Shown here in pieces: positions 8,086-16,203 of a stretch of DNA of 44,130 nucleotides. This DNA is from UBA5859 sp041940025. GTDB taxonomy: Bacteria; Pseudomonadota; Gammaproteobacteria; UBA5859. The stretch spans positions 1-44,130 of the forward strand of contig JBGTSY010000016.1 of assembly GCA_041940025.1 (NCBI GenBank), given 5' to 3'. Below the pieces are notes generated by a model that saw only the letters and a program-made list of their open reading frames with translations, was not told the origin of the DNA and ran no database searches. The first letter of the stretch is position 1; each line of letters starts with the position of its first letter. A program made the position numbers and the translations under genes.

Positions 8086-8691
8086 ATGAATGAAAATTTG
8101 ACCGCAAGACAACAAGAAGTTCTCCAATTGATTCGAGACTTCATCGAAGAACATAAAATGCCGCCCACTCGCGCAGAGATTGCTGACATTCTCGGTTTTC
8201 GATCCCCCAACGCCGCTGAAGATCATCTTCGTGCACTGGAACGAAAAGGTGTGATTGAGATATTTCCGGGTGCCTCCCGTGGCATCACACTCGTTCAAGA
8301 TCAAGCAGGGCTTCCCGTGGTGGGACGTGTTGCCGCTGGTTCTCCGATTCTAGCTGAAGAAAATATAGAAACCCACTATGAGTTAGATGGGCAGTTGTTT
8401 CATCCCAAACCTGATTACCTTTTAGTAGTCAAAGGCATGAGTATGCGTGACGCGGGCATTTTAGAAGGTGACTTATTAGCAGTCCATAAAACCCATTCGG
8501 TACGCAGCGGTCAGGTGGTAGTGGCCCGCATGGGCAGCGATGTGACAGTCAAAAGACTCAAGCGCAAAGAGCGCCACCTGTGGCTTATGCCAGAAAATCC
8601 ACGGTTTAAGCCTATAAAAGTTGATATGAAACGCGATGAGATACAGATCGAAGGATTGGTGGTTGGTGTCATTCGTCAAGGGGCTTTGTGA
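8086..8691 (+). CDS. lexA: SOS regulon repressor LexA
   Basis: 201 residues. The winged-helix N-terminus (about 1-65) matches the Escherichia coli layout. The self-cleavage site Ala84-Gly85 and the Ser119/Lys156 dyad fall at the same residue numbers as in E. coli. LexA represses SOS genes and cleaves itself when stimulated by RecA filaments. The ATG at 8086 is the only sensible start by family alignment, yet there is no ribosome binding site because the LexA box ends two bases upstream. The gene controls itself through that box and is coupled to the sulA-like gene downstream. Confidence 0.97.
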   Translation: MNENLTARQQEVLQLIRDFIEEHKMPPTRAEIADILGFRSPNAAEDHLRALERKGVIEIFPGASRGITLVQDQAGLPVVGRVAAGSPILAEENIETHYELDGQLFHPKPDYLLVVKGMSMRDAGILEGDLLAVHKTHSVRSGQVVVARMGSDVTVKRLKRKERHLWLMPENPRFKPIKVDMKRDEIQIEGLVVGVIRQGAL

Positions 8692-9245
8692 TGCAGCTTC
8701 CGGTTATTGATCTGAACAGTCCTGTTTTCACGTCGCCCCAGGACGACGTTGTCGTTTTCAGTAAACCTTCAACATCATCGCAGCAAAATCAAAATGGCAT
8801 TCACCATGAAGTTTTCTCCGAAGATCTTTTCGGCTGTATAAAAAGAATGTGTACGCAAGTTCAATCTAATTCAGGGTGGATTGGCTGGGTGGCGCCTATC
8901 GAGTTGCCTTGCCGATCTGTTTTTATTGCCTATGATCTTCCCTTAGAGCGTTTTTTACTTATCCATCCTAGAGAAGTGCAAACTCTCACTGTTGCACAAC
9001 AAGCAATAGAAAATGATCACATATCGGCGTTGATAATTTCTGTTGGCCATCAATTACCCTCGCAAATGACTCGCTTAAAATCCTTGGCGCGACAGTCCCG
9101 CAAACCAACTATTTTGCTACAGCATGAGCAGGGAGTAAAAGCGCAGCAATCGATTCAATTAAGTGTCAAAGAGTATTTTGCGTTTAATCGCACGGAGAAA
9201 TTAGAGTCAGTGGAGTTTAAGTCACAATTGACCCTGTTCAGCTGA
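8691..9245 (+). CDS. sulA: SulA-like SOS cell division inhibitor
   Basis: About 184 residues. The central part (FGCIKRMCTQVQSNSGWIGW, then a LERFLLIHP segment) follows the RecA-like fold of SulA/ImuA-type proteins. SulA binds FtsZ and stops septation during DNA damage. The start overlaps the lexA stop (TGATG, sharing the A at 8691); a GTG one codon earlier at 8688 is possible. The lexA-sulA operon is the known arrangement in Pseudomonas, which strongly supports the call although sequence similarity to E. coli SulA is modest. It is controlled by the SOS box before lexA. Confidence 0.85.
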   Translation: MQLPVIDLNSPVFTSPQDDVVVFSKPSTSSQQNQNGIHHEVFSEDLFGCIKRMCTQVQSNSGWIGWVAPIELPCRSVFIAYDLPLERFLLIHPREVQTLTVAQQAIENDHISALIISVGHQLPSQMTRLKSLARQSRKPTILLQHEQGVKAQQSIQLSVKEYFAFNRTEKLESVEFKSQLTLFS

Positions 9246-9321
9246 GTTGGTCGGTTGTTAGCAAAGCGCCAACCTGTGGGCAAATTCAAGCTTGATATTC
9301 ACCCTCTAACGCCAGTATTGC

Positions 9322-10104
9322 CTATTTCTCTACAAAGGCACGCTCAATAACATATTCATGTTGTTCTCCCCGTTTAGATTCACGAAACCCATTAGATTTC
9401 AACAGGGTCGTGAGATCTTTTAACATCGCAGGACTTCCACACAACATAAATCGATCGTCTTCGATATTGGGCGTCGGTAACTGAATGTCATCAAACAGCT
9501 TTTTCGCTGACATCAGATGAGTAATTCGTCCCTGGTTTTTATATTTCTCTCGCGTCACTGTGGGATAGTAGATCAATTTGTCACGGATCATCTCGCCCAA
9601 ATATTCATCATTTGGCAATTGATTTTCAATCAAATCTTGGTAGGCGAGTTCCGAGATAAAACGAACACCATGAACCAAAATCACTTTCTCAAATCTTTCG
9701 TAAATCTCAGGATCCCGAATGATACTTAAAAAAGGTGCCAGTCCGGTACCGGTGGAAAGCAGATAGAGATGTTTCCCAGCTCTGAGATTAGAGACTATCA
9801 AGGTGCCAGTGGGTTTGCGGCTGATGAGCACCTGATCACCTACGGTAATTCTTTGCAGTTTGGAGGTCAGCGGTCCATTCGGCACCTTAATACTGAAAAA
9901 CTCCATTTCCTCTTCATAGTTGGCGCTGGCAATGCTGTACGCACGCATCAGGGGTCGATCCGCATCTGCTAAACCGAGCATCACGAAATGGCCATTTTCG
10001 AATCTAAGTCCATGATTTCGTGTGGTTTTGAAGCTAAACAGGGTGTCGTTCCAGTGATGTACCTGAGTAACAGTTTCCTGATAGGGAGAATCGATACTAC
10101 GCAT
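9322..10104 (-). CDS. fpr: Ferredoxin/flavodoxin-NADP+ reductase
   Basis: 260 residues, standard for bacterial class I Fpr. The FAD-binding RAYSIAS motif lies near 54-60, the NADP segment LLSTGTGLAPFLSI near 114-127, and the C-terminus ends in the typical AFVEK. The enzyme moves electrons between NADPH and ferredoxin or flavodoxin and helps repair oxidised Fe-S clusters. It is divergent from a LysR-type gene 100 bp away, as in Pseudomonas, where FinR activates fpr under superoxide and iron stress. The same control is inferred here. Confidence 0.95.
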   Translation of the reverse strand: MRSIDSPYQETVTQVHHWNDTLFSFKTTRNHGLRFENGHFVMLGLADADRPLMRAYSIASANYEEEMEFFSIKVPNGPLTSKLQRITVGDQVLISRKPTGTLIVSNLRAGKHLYLLSTGTGLAPFLSIIRDPEIYERFEKVILVHGVRFISELAYQDLIENQLPNDEYLGEMIRDKLIYYPTVTREKYKNQGRITHLMSAKKLFDDIQLPTPNIEDDRFMLCGSPAMLKDLTTLLKSNGFRESKRGEQHEYVIERAFVEK

Positions 10105-10151
10105 TTGTCATAGGCTCTACTTAAAATTGGAATGCTAGGGTAGCAAATCAG

Positions 10152-10167
10152 TTTTATATCAGTAAAA
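10152..10167. promoter_or_regulatory. Candidate LysR-type operator between fpr and finR-like gene
   Basis: TTTTATATCAGTAAAA has perfect TTTTA/TAAAA arms with a 6-bp centre and contains T-N11-A pairs typical of LysR sites. It is central in the 100-bp divergent intergenic region. The region is AT-rich, so chance palindromes are easy. Confidence 0.4.
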
Positions 10168-10204
10168 TTGAAATAAATGATTAATGTTATCTAAAAAATA
10201 GAAT

Positions 10205-11098
10205 ATGAACTTTACCTTTAGACAATTAGAAGTCTTTCTCGCCGTAGCCCGCTATCAAAACCTCACCCGTGCGGCCAGTGCACTGTCGATGTCACAATCT
10301 GCTGCCAGCACCGCTTTGAAAGAATTAGAACAGCAGTTTGATATTCAACTCTTTGATAGAATCGGAAAACGTCTGCAGATCAATGAGTTTGGAAGACTTG
10401 CCCGGATTAAGGCAGAATCATTAATCGATCAGGCTGAGGACTTTCAGAATTTTTTAGCGCAACATCAGCAAGTGGGCGATTTACGTGTGGGGGCCACCTT
10501 AACCATTGGAAACTATATGGCTGTGGAGGTGATGGCTGCGTTCAGACAGAGATTTCCCCATGCTCAGGTGTCCTTACAGGTTGCCAACACTCGGACAATC
10601 GCGGAGCAGGTGTTAGATTTTGCCATTGATATTGGTTTGATTGAAGGGGAATGGCAGGATGCCGATTTGCAAATCACTCCTTGGCGCGACGATGAGCTAC
10701 AAGTGTTTTGCGCACCTGACCATCCCTTTGCGGGCTTATCTACCCTTACTGATGAAAATCTACTTGAAGCCAAGTGGATAGTTCGAGAACCTGGATCCGG
10801 AACGCGGCAGACCTTTGATCGGGCCATGAGCGGTATTTTATCTAGTTTAGATATCGTCTTACAGCTACAGCATACCGAGGCCATCAAACGTGCAGTTGAA
10901 GCTCAGTTGGGTGTGGGCTGTCTGTCTCAGGTAGCGTTAAAAGAGGCTTTTAAACGCGGCACCTTAGTGCCTTTGGTGGTACCACAGAGGAGCTTCAAAC
11001 GAAAATTCTATTTTGTGGTGCATCGACACAAGTTTCGGACAGCCGCCATCGACGAATGGATCTCACTGTGTCACGAACGTTGGCACTTGAATGGATGA
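10205..11098 (+). CDS. LysR-family transcriptional regulator, FinR-like
   Basis: 297 residues. The N-terminal winged helix-turn-helix (about 1-60: FRQLEVFLAVARYQNLTRAA, then SQSAASTALKELE) is followed by a LysR substrate-binding domain (about 90-295). LysR regulators usually control themselves and the divergent gene, here fpr. In Pseudomonas putida the divergent neighbour of fpr is finR, and this protein has the right length and position. Function as the fpr activator is inferred from context. The stop TGA directly abuts the stop of the convergent downstream gene, with no spacer. Confidence 0.93.
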   Translation: MNFTFRQLEVFLAVARYQNLTRAASALSMSQSAASTALKELEQQFDIQLFDRIGKRLQINEFGRLARIKAESLIDQAEDFQNFLAQHQQVGDLRVGATLTIGNYMAVEVMAAFRQRFPHAQVSLQVANTRTIAEQVLDFAIDIGLIEGEWQDADLQITPWRDDELQVFCAPDHPFAGLSTLTDENLLEAKWIVREPGSGTRQTFDRAMSGILSSLDIVLQLQHTEAIKRAVEAQLGVGCLSQVALKEAFKRGTLVPLVVPQRSFKRKFYFVVHRHKFRTAAIDEWISLCHERWHLNG

Positions 11099-11635
11099 TT
11101 AAAGCAATCCCACCTTTATTTTCAATCGTTGATCTTCTATCGCGACTTTTTTCAACAGTCGTTTCGCAATCCGTTGATACTTCTCGTCTGTCTGAAAGCG
11201 ATAGAGGGTGATGCCCGACAAGACACCTACGGCTATGGCTTCTAATATCTCACGCACCACGTTGGCATATTCTCCAGGTAATCCCTTGATTTGCAGATCA
11301 CTCACGCGAGGGTCATCGAGTCGAAACTCACCACTGTCGGCATCGTATTCCACCGCTGCCTGCATCATGACACGACCGGTGATTGAGATAATGGGCCGGA
11401 TTTGAACTTTTAAATTTAACTCGATTCCGAGTTTGTCACCGGTGTTATCTAGAGCAATCCTGGGATCGGAGGCAATCACCGTTAACAAGCGACGTTTATT
11501 CTTCACTGGGAAAATGCCGAGACTGTCGATACGTTTTTGTAGTTGTTTCTCAGACAGCTCAAGAGTATAGGACAATGTCAATAAGCTTTTGATAAGCTTT
11601 GCAATCCTCTGAGATAGATTAGAAATGAAACTCAC
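11099..11635 (-). CDS. DUF1439-type (YceB-like) envelope protein
   Basis: 178 residues. The segment YTLELSEKQLQKRIDS followed by beta-rich sequence with repeated hydrophobic-polar alternation is typical of DUF1439 proteins such as E. coli lipoprotein YceB. The start is GTG 11635 with AAGGA nine bases upstream. The N-terminus has only a short hydrophobic stretch (about 14-24) and no lipobox cysteine, so export or membrane attachment is uncertain. It may belong to the TULIP-like lipid-binding superfamily. No partner gene is evident; the downstream LysR gene is convergent. Confidence 0.7.
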   Translation of the reverse strand: MSFISNLSQRIAKLIKSLLTLSYTLELSEKQLQKRIDSLGIFPVKNKRRLLTVIASDPRIALDNTGDKLGIELNLKVQIRPIISITGRVMMQAAVEYDADSGEFRLDDPRVSDLQIKGLPGEYANVVREILEAIAVGVLSGITLYRFQTDEKYQRIAKRLLKKVAIEDQRLKIKVGLL

Positions 11636-11823
11636 CTTCGATTTCCTTAAATGGGCACAGCATGTGTTAGCGGTTGCTGCTGATGGCTTGTTGGTATTAA
11701 TTAGGGCGCTAATTTATCTGAAAAGAGAGGCGTTCGGCAAATCAGCGCATCACCCCGGCTCTGAGAGGAAAATTCAAGTATAATTATGATCATTCGTTTA
11801 ACGGAGTATTAGCTCGCAATCTT

Positions 11824-12549
11824 ATGTTTGCCGCCTTACGTCAATTGACCACACCGAAGTATTTTTATTTTTTTGCCGGTAGCACCTTTCCTTGGGTCCT
11901 CTTGCTGGCGGTATTCACCCTGTGCTTTGGATTAGTGTGGGGACTGCTTTATTCACCCCCTGATTATCAACAGGGGGAAACCGTGCGCATTATGTATTTG
12001 CATGTACCCATGGCGATGATGTCAATGGCGGCGTATATGGTGATGGCGGGCGCCTCAGCGGTGGGTTTGATATGGCGCTTGAAAATAGCCCACATTGTGG
12101 CGCGCAGTTGTGCGCCTGTTGGCGCCATGTTTACCCTGGTGACCTTGGTGACTGGTGCACTTTGGGGCAAGCCCATGTGGGGCACTTGGTGGCAATGGGA
12201 CGCGAGATTAACCTCTGAGCTGATTCTGTTGTTTCTTTATTTGGGGTATTTGGGCCTCTATCAGGCCATTGAGGTGGCAGAAACTGCAGAGCGTGCATGT
12301 GCTTTATTAGCGTTGGTAGGGGTGGTCAATATCCCCATTATTCATTTTAGTGTGGAGTGGTGGCATACCCTCCACCAGGGGCCAACCATTAGTCGACTCA
12401 ATCCGACGATTGATCCCAGCCTGATGGGCCCACTGTATACGATGATTGCGGCTCATCTGATGATATTTATCGCCTATGTGTTAATGCATAGTCGCCTCTC
12501 AATATTGTCTCGTGAGCGCAAAACTCAATGGGTGAAATCACTGGTATGA
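11824..12549 (+). CDS. ccmC: Heme exporter / haem-handling protein CcmC
   Basis: 241 residues with six predicted membrane helices. The tryptophan-rich WWD-type motif WGTWWQWD is at 119-126, and candidate haem-ligand histidines are His60 and one in the VEWWHTLHQG segment. CcmC loads haem onto CcmE on the outer face of the inner membrane. It is the first gene of a nine-gene maturation operon and overlaps ccmD by ATGA. A TATAAT hexamer at 11779-11784 could be the -10, but no good -35 is visible. Confidence 0.96.
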   Translation: MFAALRQLTTPKYFYFFAGSTFPWVLLLAVFTLCFGLVWGLLYSPPDYQQGETVRIMYLHVPMAMMSMAAYMVMAGASAVGLIWRLKIAHIVARSCAPVGAMFTLVTLVTGALWGKPMWGTWWQWDARLTSELILLFLYLGYLGLYQAIEVAETAERACALLALVGVVNIPIIHFSVEWWHTLHQGPTISRLNPTIDPSLMGPLYTMIAAHLMIFIAYVLMHSRLSILSRERKTQWVKSLV

Positions 12550-12749
12550 GTTTTTCTTCTTGGTCGACCTTTTTCGATATGGGCGGCTATGGACTCTATG
12601 TGTGGGGTTCATACGGTTTTGCATTACTGGCCATAGTATGGGTATTCGTCGTGGTTTGGTGGCAGCATCAACGTCAAATGAATGAACTGAGAAAAATGGT
12701 ACGGCGGCAGGTCAAGCTGGAGAAACGCGAAGATGAACCCGAAACGTAA
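12546..12749 (+). CDS. ccmD: CcmD haem exporter subunit
   Basis: 67 residues. A GGYGLYVWGSYG motif precedes a single membrane helix, followed by a basic, charged cytoplasmic tail. CcmD stabilises CcmC-CcmE interaction and aids release of holo-CcmE. The start is ATG 12546, inside the ccmC stop (ATGA). The 3' end overlaps ccmE by 17 nt, so translation of the three genes is coupled. Confidence 0.93.
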   Translation: MSFSSWSTFFDMGGYGLYVWGSYGFALLAIVWVFVVVWWQHQRQMNELRKMVRRQVKLEKREDEPET

Positions 12750-13182
12750 ACAGAGACTTCTTTCGGTAGTTGCGATTGTCGCAGGAGTCAGTCTTGCGGC
12801 TTTCATTTTATTATATGCATTAAGGCAAAATATTAATTTGTTTTTTACACCGACACAGATAGAGGCCGATGAAGCCCCATTGGGCACGATTATTCGGGTA
12901 GGTGGATTGGTGAAGGCTGGTAGTGTTGTTCGTCCCCAAGAAGGTGTGGAGATGCGTTTTGTTGTCACCGATAATGTCAGCGAGGTCATCGTGAGTTACT
13001 CTGGTCTTCTGCCTGATCTGTTTCGAGAAGGACAGGGCGTAGTTGCCATTGGTAAGTTAAATGAAGACCACTCTTTTACAGCTTCAGAAGTTTTGGCGAA
13101 ACATGATGAAACCTATATGCCTCCAGAAGTATATGAAGCCCTCAAGGCCACTGCTGAGGAAAGCGTTCACACACAATATTAG
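12733..13182 (+). CDS. ccmE: Periplasmic haem chaperone CcmE
   Basis: 149 residues. An N-terminal membrane anchor (about 10-31) is followed by an OB-fold domain. The covalent haem site LAKHDETYMP is present with His124 and Tyr128, matching His130/Tyr134 of E. coli. The protein binds haem from CcmC and passes it to CcmF. A GGAG lies about nine bases before the ATG. Confidence 0.96.
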   Translation: MNPKRKQRLLSVVAIVAGVSLAAFILLYALRQNINLFFTPTQIEADEAPLGTIIRVGGLVKAGSVVRPQEGVEMRFVVTDNVSEVIVSYSGLLPDLFREGQGVVAIGKLNEDHSFTASEVLAKHDETYMPPEVYEALKATAEESVHTQY

Positions 13183-13191
13183 TCTATTATT

Positions 13192-15174
13192 ATGATCCCT
13201 GAAATTGGACATCTAGCGATTTGGTTTGCGCTTACCTTTGCGGTTTTATCTGCGTGGGTACCTCTTTGGGGGGCACACAAACAAGATAGCTTTTATCTCT
13301 CTTTTGCCAAACCATTTGCTTTTGCACAGTTCTTTTTCGTAGCCGTCGCGTTCGTTTGTTTGCTTTGGTCGTTCGAAAATAATGACTTCACCGTGGCTTA
13401 CGTGGCCAATCATTCCAATACTCTGTTGCCTTCTCGCTATAAGTTGTCCGCTGTGTGGGGAGGCCACGAAGGTTCGATACTGTTGTGGTGCTTGATCTTA
13501 ACGGGTTGGATCGCAGCAGTGGCGGGGAACGCTCGGCATTTACCTGCTGATTTGATTGGTAGAGTATTATCAGTACTCGGCATGATTAATGTGGGCTTTT
13601 TATTGTTCATTCTATTAACTTCTAATCCATTTGATCGCCTGCTTCCCAACTTTCCATTGGAAGGTCGGGATCTGAATCCCTTGTTGCAAGACTTCGGACT
13701 CATTGTGCACCCGCCTATTTTGTATATGGGATATGTAGGTTTTTCAGTGGCCTTTGCCTTTGCAGTGGCAGGCTTGTTGAGTGGTAATTTAGATGCCACC
13801 TGGGCGCGTTGGTTGCGTCCCTGGACGTTGGCTGCCTGGAGTTTCCTCACCCTCGGTATTGCGTTAGGCAGTTGGTGGGCCTATTACGAATTGGGGTGGG
13901 GCGGATGGTGGTTCTGGGATCCGGTGGAGAACGCCTCGTTTATGCCCTGGCTGGCTGGGACCGCTCTTTTACACTCGCTATCCGCTACGGAAAAAAGAGG
14001 CGTCTTTAAGGCTTGGACACTACTGTTGGCGGTGTCGGCATTCTCCTTGAGCCTATTGGGAACCTTCCTAGTGCGCTCGGGCGTGCTCACTTCTGTGCAT
14101 GCATTTGCTAATGATCCCGAGCGCGGACTCTTTATCCTGATCTTTTTAATGCTAGTGATAGGCGGCTCCTTGACGCTATTTGCGCTACGGGCACATAAAA
14201 TCACTTCATCTGCGCAGTACCAAATCGTTTCGCGAGAATCTGGGATCTTATTCAACAACGTGCTGTTGGTGGCATTGATGTTGGTGGTCTTAGTGGGCAC
14301 GTTATTTCCCCTGGTTGCAGATGTGCTGGAATGGGGTAAGCTTTCAATTGGTGCGCCTTACTTCAATATCATATTTGTGCCAGTCGGATTGCTGCTCTTG
14401 AGCATTCTCGGTATCGGACCGGTGTTGCGATGGAAAAAAGATGAACCAAAGCGACTGCTGCAACAACTTCGCATCCCTGTTGCAGTGAGTGTGTTGGCGG
14501 GACTCTCCATCCCGTTTGGGTTCGGTCATACGCATCCGTTGGCGCTTTTAAGCTCAGTGATTGCTGCCTGGGTGATGGTCAGCACCTTGACTGAGATGAA
14601 GCGACACATCACCCATGGACGTCATCTGCTTGTCGGCTGGATAAAGTTACCTCTGAGTTTGCAGGGAATGGCGTGGGCGCATATAGGCGTGGCCGTTACC
14701 GTACTAGGAATTACTTTCACCAGTTTGTACTCAGAGGAGCGCACCGTGCGTGTACTTCCCGGCGATGAATTGATGTTGGCAGGCTATAAAATTAAATATC
14801 ATCAGACCCAATCGGTGAACGGGCCAAATTACTGGGCAGAACAGGCTCATTTAACGATTCAGCAGAAGGGTAAAGCGGTGTCACTCTATCCCGAACGCCG
14901 TTTTTATTACTCTCAACAAAACCCTATGACCGAAGCTGCCATTGATGCTGGACTCATGAGAGATATCTATGTGGCTTTAGGTGAGCCTCTTGATTCTAAA
15001 GAGGACGCTCAGCCTCGTGCCTTGCGCGTTCAATATAAGCCCATGGTGAGATGGATATGGTTAGGGGGCTTGATGATGGCTATTGGTGGTGGCCTGAGTA
15101 TGGCGGATAAACGTTATCGAGTGAGACGCTACCTGCATGCACCGAAGGTGTCTGGAGCTTCCTTATCCTCATGA
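13192..15174 (+). CDS. ccmF: Cytochrome c haem lyase subunit CcmF
   Basis: 660 residues with about 15 membrane helices. The WWD domain GWGGWWFWDPVEN lies near 235-247, and conserved periplasmic histidines flank it (for example in WGGHEGS and LIVHPPIL). With CcmH/I it ligates haem to CXXCH motifs of apocytochromes at the periplasmic face. The full-length normal domain order indicates an active gene. It overlaps ccmG by ATGA. Confidence 0.97.
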   Translation: MIPEIGHLAIWFALTFAVLSAWVPLWGAHKQDSFYLSFAKPFAFAQFFFVAVAFVCLLWSFENNDFTVAYVANHSNTLLPSRYKLSAVWGGHEGSILLWCLILTGWIAAVAGNARHLPADLIGRVLSVLGMINVGFLLFILLTSNPFDRLLPNFPLEGRDLNPLLQDFGLIVHPPILYMGYVGFSVAFAFAVAGLLSGNLDATWARWLRPWTLAAWSFLTLGIALGSWWAYYELGWGGWWFWDPVENASFMPWLAGTALLHSLSATEKRGVFKAWTLLLAVSAFSLSLLGTFLVRSGVLTSVHAFANDPERGLFILIFLMLVIGGSLTLFALRAHKITSSAQYQIVSRESGILFNNVLLVALMLVVLVGTLFPLVADVLEWGKLSIGAPYFNIIFVPVGLLLLSILGIGPVLRWKKDEPKRLLQQLRIPVAVSVLAGLSIPFGFGHTHPLALLSSVIAAWVMVSTLTEMKRHITHGRHLLVGWIKLPLSLQGMAWAHIGVAVTVLGITFTSLYSEERTVRVLPGDELMLAGYKIKYHQTQSVNGPNYWAEQAHLTIQQKGKAVSLYPERRFYYSQQNPMTEAAIDAGLMRDIYVALGEPLDSKEDAQPRALRVQYKPMVRWIWLGGLMMAIGGGLSMADKRYRVRRYLHAPKVSGASLSS

Positions 15175-15695
15175 ATCGTCTTGTGTTGTACAGTTTGCCG
15201 TTGCTTTTTTTTTGCTTATTGGGATTATTCCTCTGGCAAGGATTAGATAATAATCCTCAAGAGCTGCCTTCAGCTCTGGTCGGGCGATCCTTGCCGGAGT
15301 TTGAATTGGAAAATTTATTAGATGAGGGTGCTATCACCAAACAGGATCTGTTGGGGCAACCATTTTTATTAAATGTATGGGCAACCTGGTGTCCCTCCTG
15401 TGCAGAAGAGCATGAATATCTGAATCAACTCGCATCAGAAGGCATTCACATCGTCGGCATGAACTACAAGGATGACATAGAAAAAGCGCGTCTTTGGTTA
15501 TCGCACTATGGCAACCCTTACCAAATCAATTTTGTCGATGCAGAGGGCGAGTTCGCTATCGATCTCGGCGTCTATGGCGCGCCTGAGACATTTTTTGTTG
15601 ATTCGCGGGGTATCATTCACTATCGCCATGTGGGGGTTGTCAATGATCTGAGTTGGCAGCAGAGTTTGAAGAGTCAATATGATCGACTTCAATAG
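15171..15695 (+). CDS. ccmG: Thiol:disulfide interchange protein CcmG (DsbE)
   Basis: 174 residues. A single N-terminal anchor (about 5-23) precedes a thioredoxin fold with the active site WCPSC (Cys74, Cys77) and the family acidic Glu79-Glu80 after it. It keeps apocytochrome c cysteines reduced, using electrons from DsbD/CcdA. ATG 15171 overlaps the ccmF stop. Confidence 0.95.
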   Translation: MNRLVLYSLPLLFFCLLGLFLWQGLDNNPQELPSALVGRSLPEFELENLLDEGAITKQDLLGQPFLLNVWATWCPSCAEEHEYLNQLASEGIHIVGMNYKDDIEKARLWLSHYGNPYQINFVDAEGEFAIDLGVYGAPETFFVDSRGIIHYRHVGVVNDLSWQQSLKSQYDRLQ

Positions 15696-16203
15696 GGAAT
15701 TGTTTAACAAGATTGCTATGAGTATTCCAAGAGGCTGCCAACTTCTGATTTTAATACCGTGCCTGTATGCGAGTGCGTTATTTGGCGTTATAGAAGTATA
15801 TGACTTTGAAACGGAACAACAGCATCAGCAATATGAAAAACTGATTGGTGAACTGCGATGCCCAAAGTGCCAGAATCAAAATATCGCTGATTCTAATGCG
15901 CCACTCGCCAAGGATCTGCGGCAAAAGGTCTATCAGCAGATTTTAAACGGTCAAAACCATGATGAGATAATTCAGTACATGGTGGATAGATACGGGGACT
16001 TCGTGACCTACAAACCGCCACTCAGACCGACCACCTATTTATTATGGTTTGGACCATTTGTGGGCCTAATAGCGGTATTGGGTATTTTGCTCTGGCGCAC
16101 CAGTCGCCTCGCTAAGGTGGAGCAAAAGGCGTTAACGGCAGAGGAAGAGGTGGCTCTGACTGATTTGTTATCGCAGCATTCAACAAAAGATTCAGATCAA
16201 TGA
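15679..16203 (+). CDS. ccmH: Cytochrome c maturation protein CcmH (thiol oxidoreductase subunit)
   Basis: 174 residues. The redox motif LRCPKCQNQNIADSNAPLA (Cys61, Cys64) is followed by a C-terminal membrane helix (about 117-138). CcmH reduces the apocytochrome-CcmG mixed disulfide and works with CcmF. The ATG at 15679 overlaps ccmG by 17 nt. An alternative ATG at 15718 would start right at the signal peptide and give 161 residues, closer to the family norm. Confidence 0.94.
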   Translation: MIDFNRELFNKIAMSIPRGCQLLILIPCLYASALFGVIEVYDFETEQQHQQYEKLIGELRCPKCQNQNIADSNAPLAKDLRQKVYQQILNGQNHDEIIQYMVDRYGDFVTYKPPLRPTTYLLWFGPFVGLIAVLGILLWRTSRLAKVEQKALTAEEEVALTDLLSQHSTKDSDQ

